From the NCBI GenBank assembly GCA_026986055.1, contig JALSPH010000271.1, positions 1-6,211 on the forward strand: 6,211 nucleotides of DNA. The letters are read 5' to 3'. A program made the position numbers and the translations under genes. Below the pieces are notes generated by a model. It searched no databases and was not told the origin of the DNA. It saw nothing but the letters and a program-made list of their open reading frames with translations. This document shows positions 5,325 to 6,211 of this stretch, in pieces. Each line of letters opens with the position of its first letter. Position 1 is the first letter of the stretch. The DNA is from Campylobacterales bacterium (lineage in GTDB: Bacteria; Campylobacterota; Campylobacteria; Campylobacterales; Hydrogenimonadaceae).

Positions 5325-6211
5325 TTACTCCCCCTCATCCAGATTCAAAGGTACTTTTCTAAGCTCTTTCGGTCTTACCATCCAGAAGTTTCGAATCTCC
5401 ATTCTGAAGCTCTCCAAAATTCTTTTGGCTTTTTCGCTTCCGGTCTCGTTGTAGTACTCTTTGAGAAGCTTTTTAAGGTAGTGGCGCGCTTCGTCGGTAT
5501 CGTCCGTATCGATCCTGTGAGCCTCCACAAGCTCCTGATTTATATTCTCTACGAAAGTGTGCTCCATATCGTACACAAACGCAAGCCCTCCGGTCATACC
5601 GGCTCCGAAGTTCACTCCCGTGCTGCCGAGTATGACTACGACTCCGCCTGTCATATATTCGCAAGCATGGTCACCCGTACCCTCCACTACGGCAAGAGCA
5701 CCGGAGTTTCTTACGCCGAACCTCTCGCCTACGCTGCCTGCAACGAAAAGCTTTCCTCCCGTAGCACCGTAGAGACATGTATTACCGGCTGCGGAGAACT
5801 GCTCTCCCTGGGTGTTTGGAGAGACGATTATCTTTCCGCCGCTCATACCTTTACCGACATAATCGTTGGCGACACCCTCTACTCTCAGCGTCACCCCCTC
5901 GATAAGAAAGGCCCCGAGAGATTGTCCCGTGATACCTTTGAGGCGAATATCTATTGTATCTTCCGGCAATCCTGAATCGCCGTAATATTTGGCTATTTCA
6001 CCGCTGATTCTTGCTCCGAAACTTCTGTTCAGATTGCAGATCTCTCTTTTGACCACCACCCTGTTCGACGGATTCTGAATGGCGGGATATACCTCTTTTA
6101 GAACATCTTTTTCAAACTCGTTCTTATCGAAAGGTTCGTTCGACTCTACCTGGCATGTATCGGGTCCATCGAGCCGCATCAAAACGGAACTGAAATCAAA
6201 CTTCTTCGCGA
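5325..6211 (-). CDS. gltB: Glutamate synthase large (alpha) subunit, C-terminal part
   Basis: The frame is open to the right edge, so the N-terminal amidotransferase domain and the FMN/synthase barrel lie outside; 294 residues of about 1,500 are visible. Seen: the linker into the C-terminal domain (LDGPDTC near residue 12, SFGARISGEIAKYYG at about 63-77), then the GXGXG right-handed beta-helix with repeating glycine turns: GITGQSLGAFL (92-102), NDYVGKGMSGG (115-125), GNTCLYGATGG (142-152), GDHACEYMTGG (179-189) and NFGAGMTGG (200-208). A helical tail follows, ending RPKELRKVPLNLDEGE. In the whole enzyme this helix is structural, between the glutaminase and synthase domains. It ends 4 nt before gltD. 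A TTG-ATG at 6178-6182 is internal, not a start, because the coding frame and family similarity continue upstream of it. Identification is very secure. Confidence 0.97.
   Translation of the reverse strand, partial: AKKFDFSSVLMRLDGPDTCQVESNEPFDKNEFEKDVLKEVYPAIQNPSNRVVVKREICNLNRSFGARISGEIAKYYGDSGLPEDTIDIRLKGITGQSLGAFLIEGVTLRVEGVANDYVGKGMSGGKIIVSPNTQGEQFSAAGNTCLYGATGGKLFVAGSVGERFGVRNSGALAVVEGTGDHACEYMTGGVVVILGSTGVNFGAGMTGGLAFVYDMEHTFVENINQELVEAHRIDTDDTDEARHYLKKLLKEYYNETGSEKAKRILESFRMEIRNFWMVRPKELRKVPLNLDEGE
5328..5336 (-). promoter_or_regulatory. gltD ribosome binding site at the end of gltB
   Basis: GAGGGGGAG forms the last sense codons of gltB. It is followed by its TAA stop and then, 7 nt on, the gltD ATG at 5320. 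This placement decides the start: the in-frame ATG at 5338 overlaps the purine run and has no site of its own. Coupled translation of the two subunits is likely. Confidence 0.75.

Noticed and set aside
5321..5338. N-terminal extension of gltD by six residues (MRGSNS)
   Set aside because: The upstream ATG falls in the purine-rich ribosome binding site and would overlap gltB. The ATG at 5320 has ideal spacing.
5274..5975. Long plus-strand open frame (233 codons) opposite gltB and the start of gltD
   Set aside because: It is antisense to two securely identified genes, shows no recognisable domain and no good ribosome binding site, and its length follows from the codon bias of the opposite strand.

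Overview
The window reads as chromosomal housekeeping DNA from a Campylobacterota (epsilonproteobacterial) genome. That assignment rests on gene order recalled from memory: a membrane protein, dksA, rlmH, accD and an inositol-monophosphatase-family gene lie in this order in Campylobacter jejuni (around Cj0124c-Cj0128c). Frequent ATA (Ile) and AGA (Arg) codons fit. The moderate base composition, less AT-rich than Campylobacter or Helicobacter, points to an environmental, perhaps vent-type, lineage. The genus is not resolved. No phage, transposon, CRISPR, tRNA or rRNA signal was seen.

All eight supported genes are on the minus strand, so transcription runs from high to low coordinates. In transcription order they are: the C-terminal part of gltB (runs off the right edge), gltD, an inositol-monophosphatase-family phosphatase, accD, a thiE-type thiamine-phosphate synthase, rlmH, then a gap of about 120 bp, dksA, and a two-helix membrane protein of unknown function that runs off the left edge. 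The first six are packed with gaps of 4, 2 and 3 nt and overlaps of 1 and 11 nt, which indicates one transcript with translational coupling. It would tie glutamate synthesis from glutamine and 2-oxoglutarate (gltBD) to malonyl-CoA formation (accD), thiamine synthesis (thiE) and ribosome maturation (rlmH).

The only real intergenic space (1232-1352) holds two short hairpins without U-tracts and a credible sigma70-type promoter just upstream of dksA. dksA and the membrane gene are 15 nt apart with a strong ribosome binding site between them, forming a second transcription unit.

Three genes use non-ATG starts (TTG for dksA and the phosphatase, GTG for thiE). For gltD and rlmH the longest open frame overstates the gene, and ribosome binding sites and family alignment place the starts further in. 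The least explained element is the membrane protein co-transcribed with dksA. No clearly new system was found.
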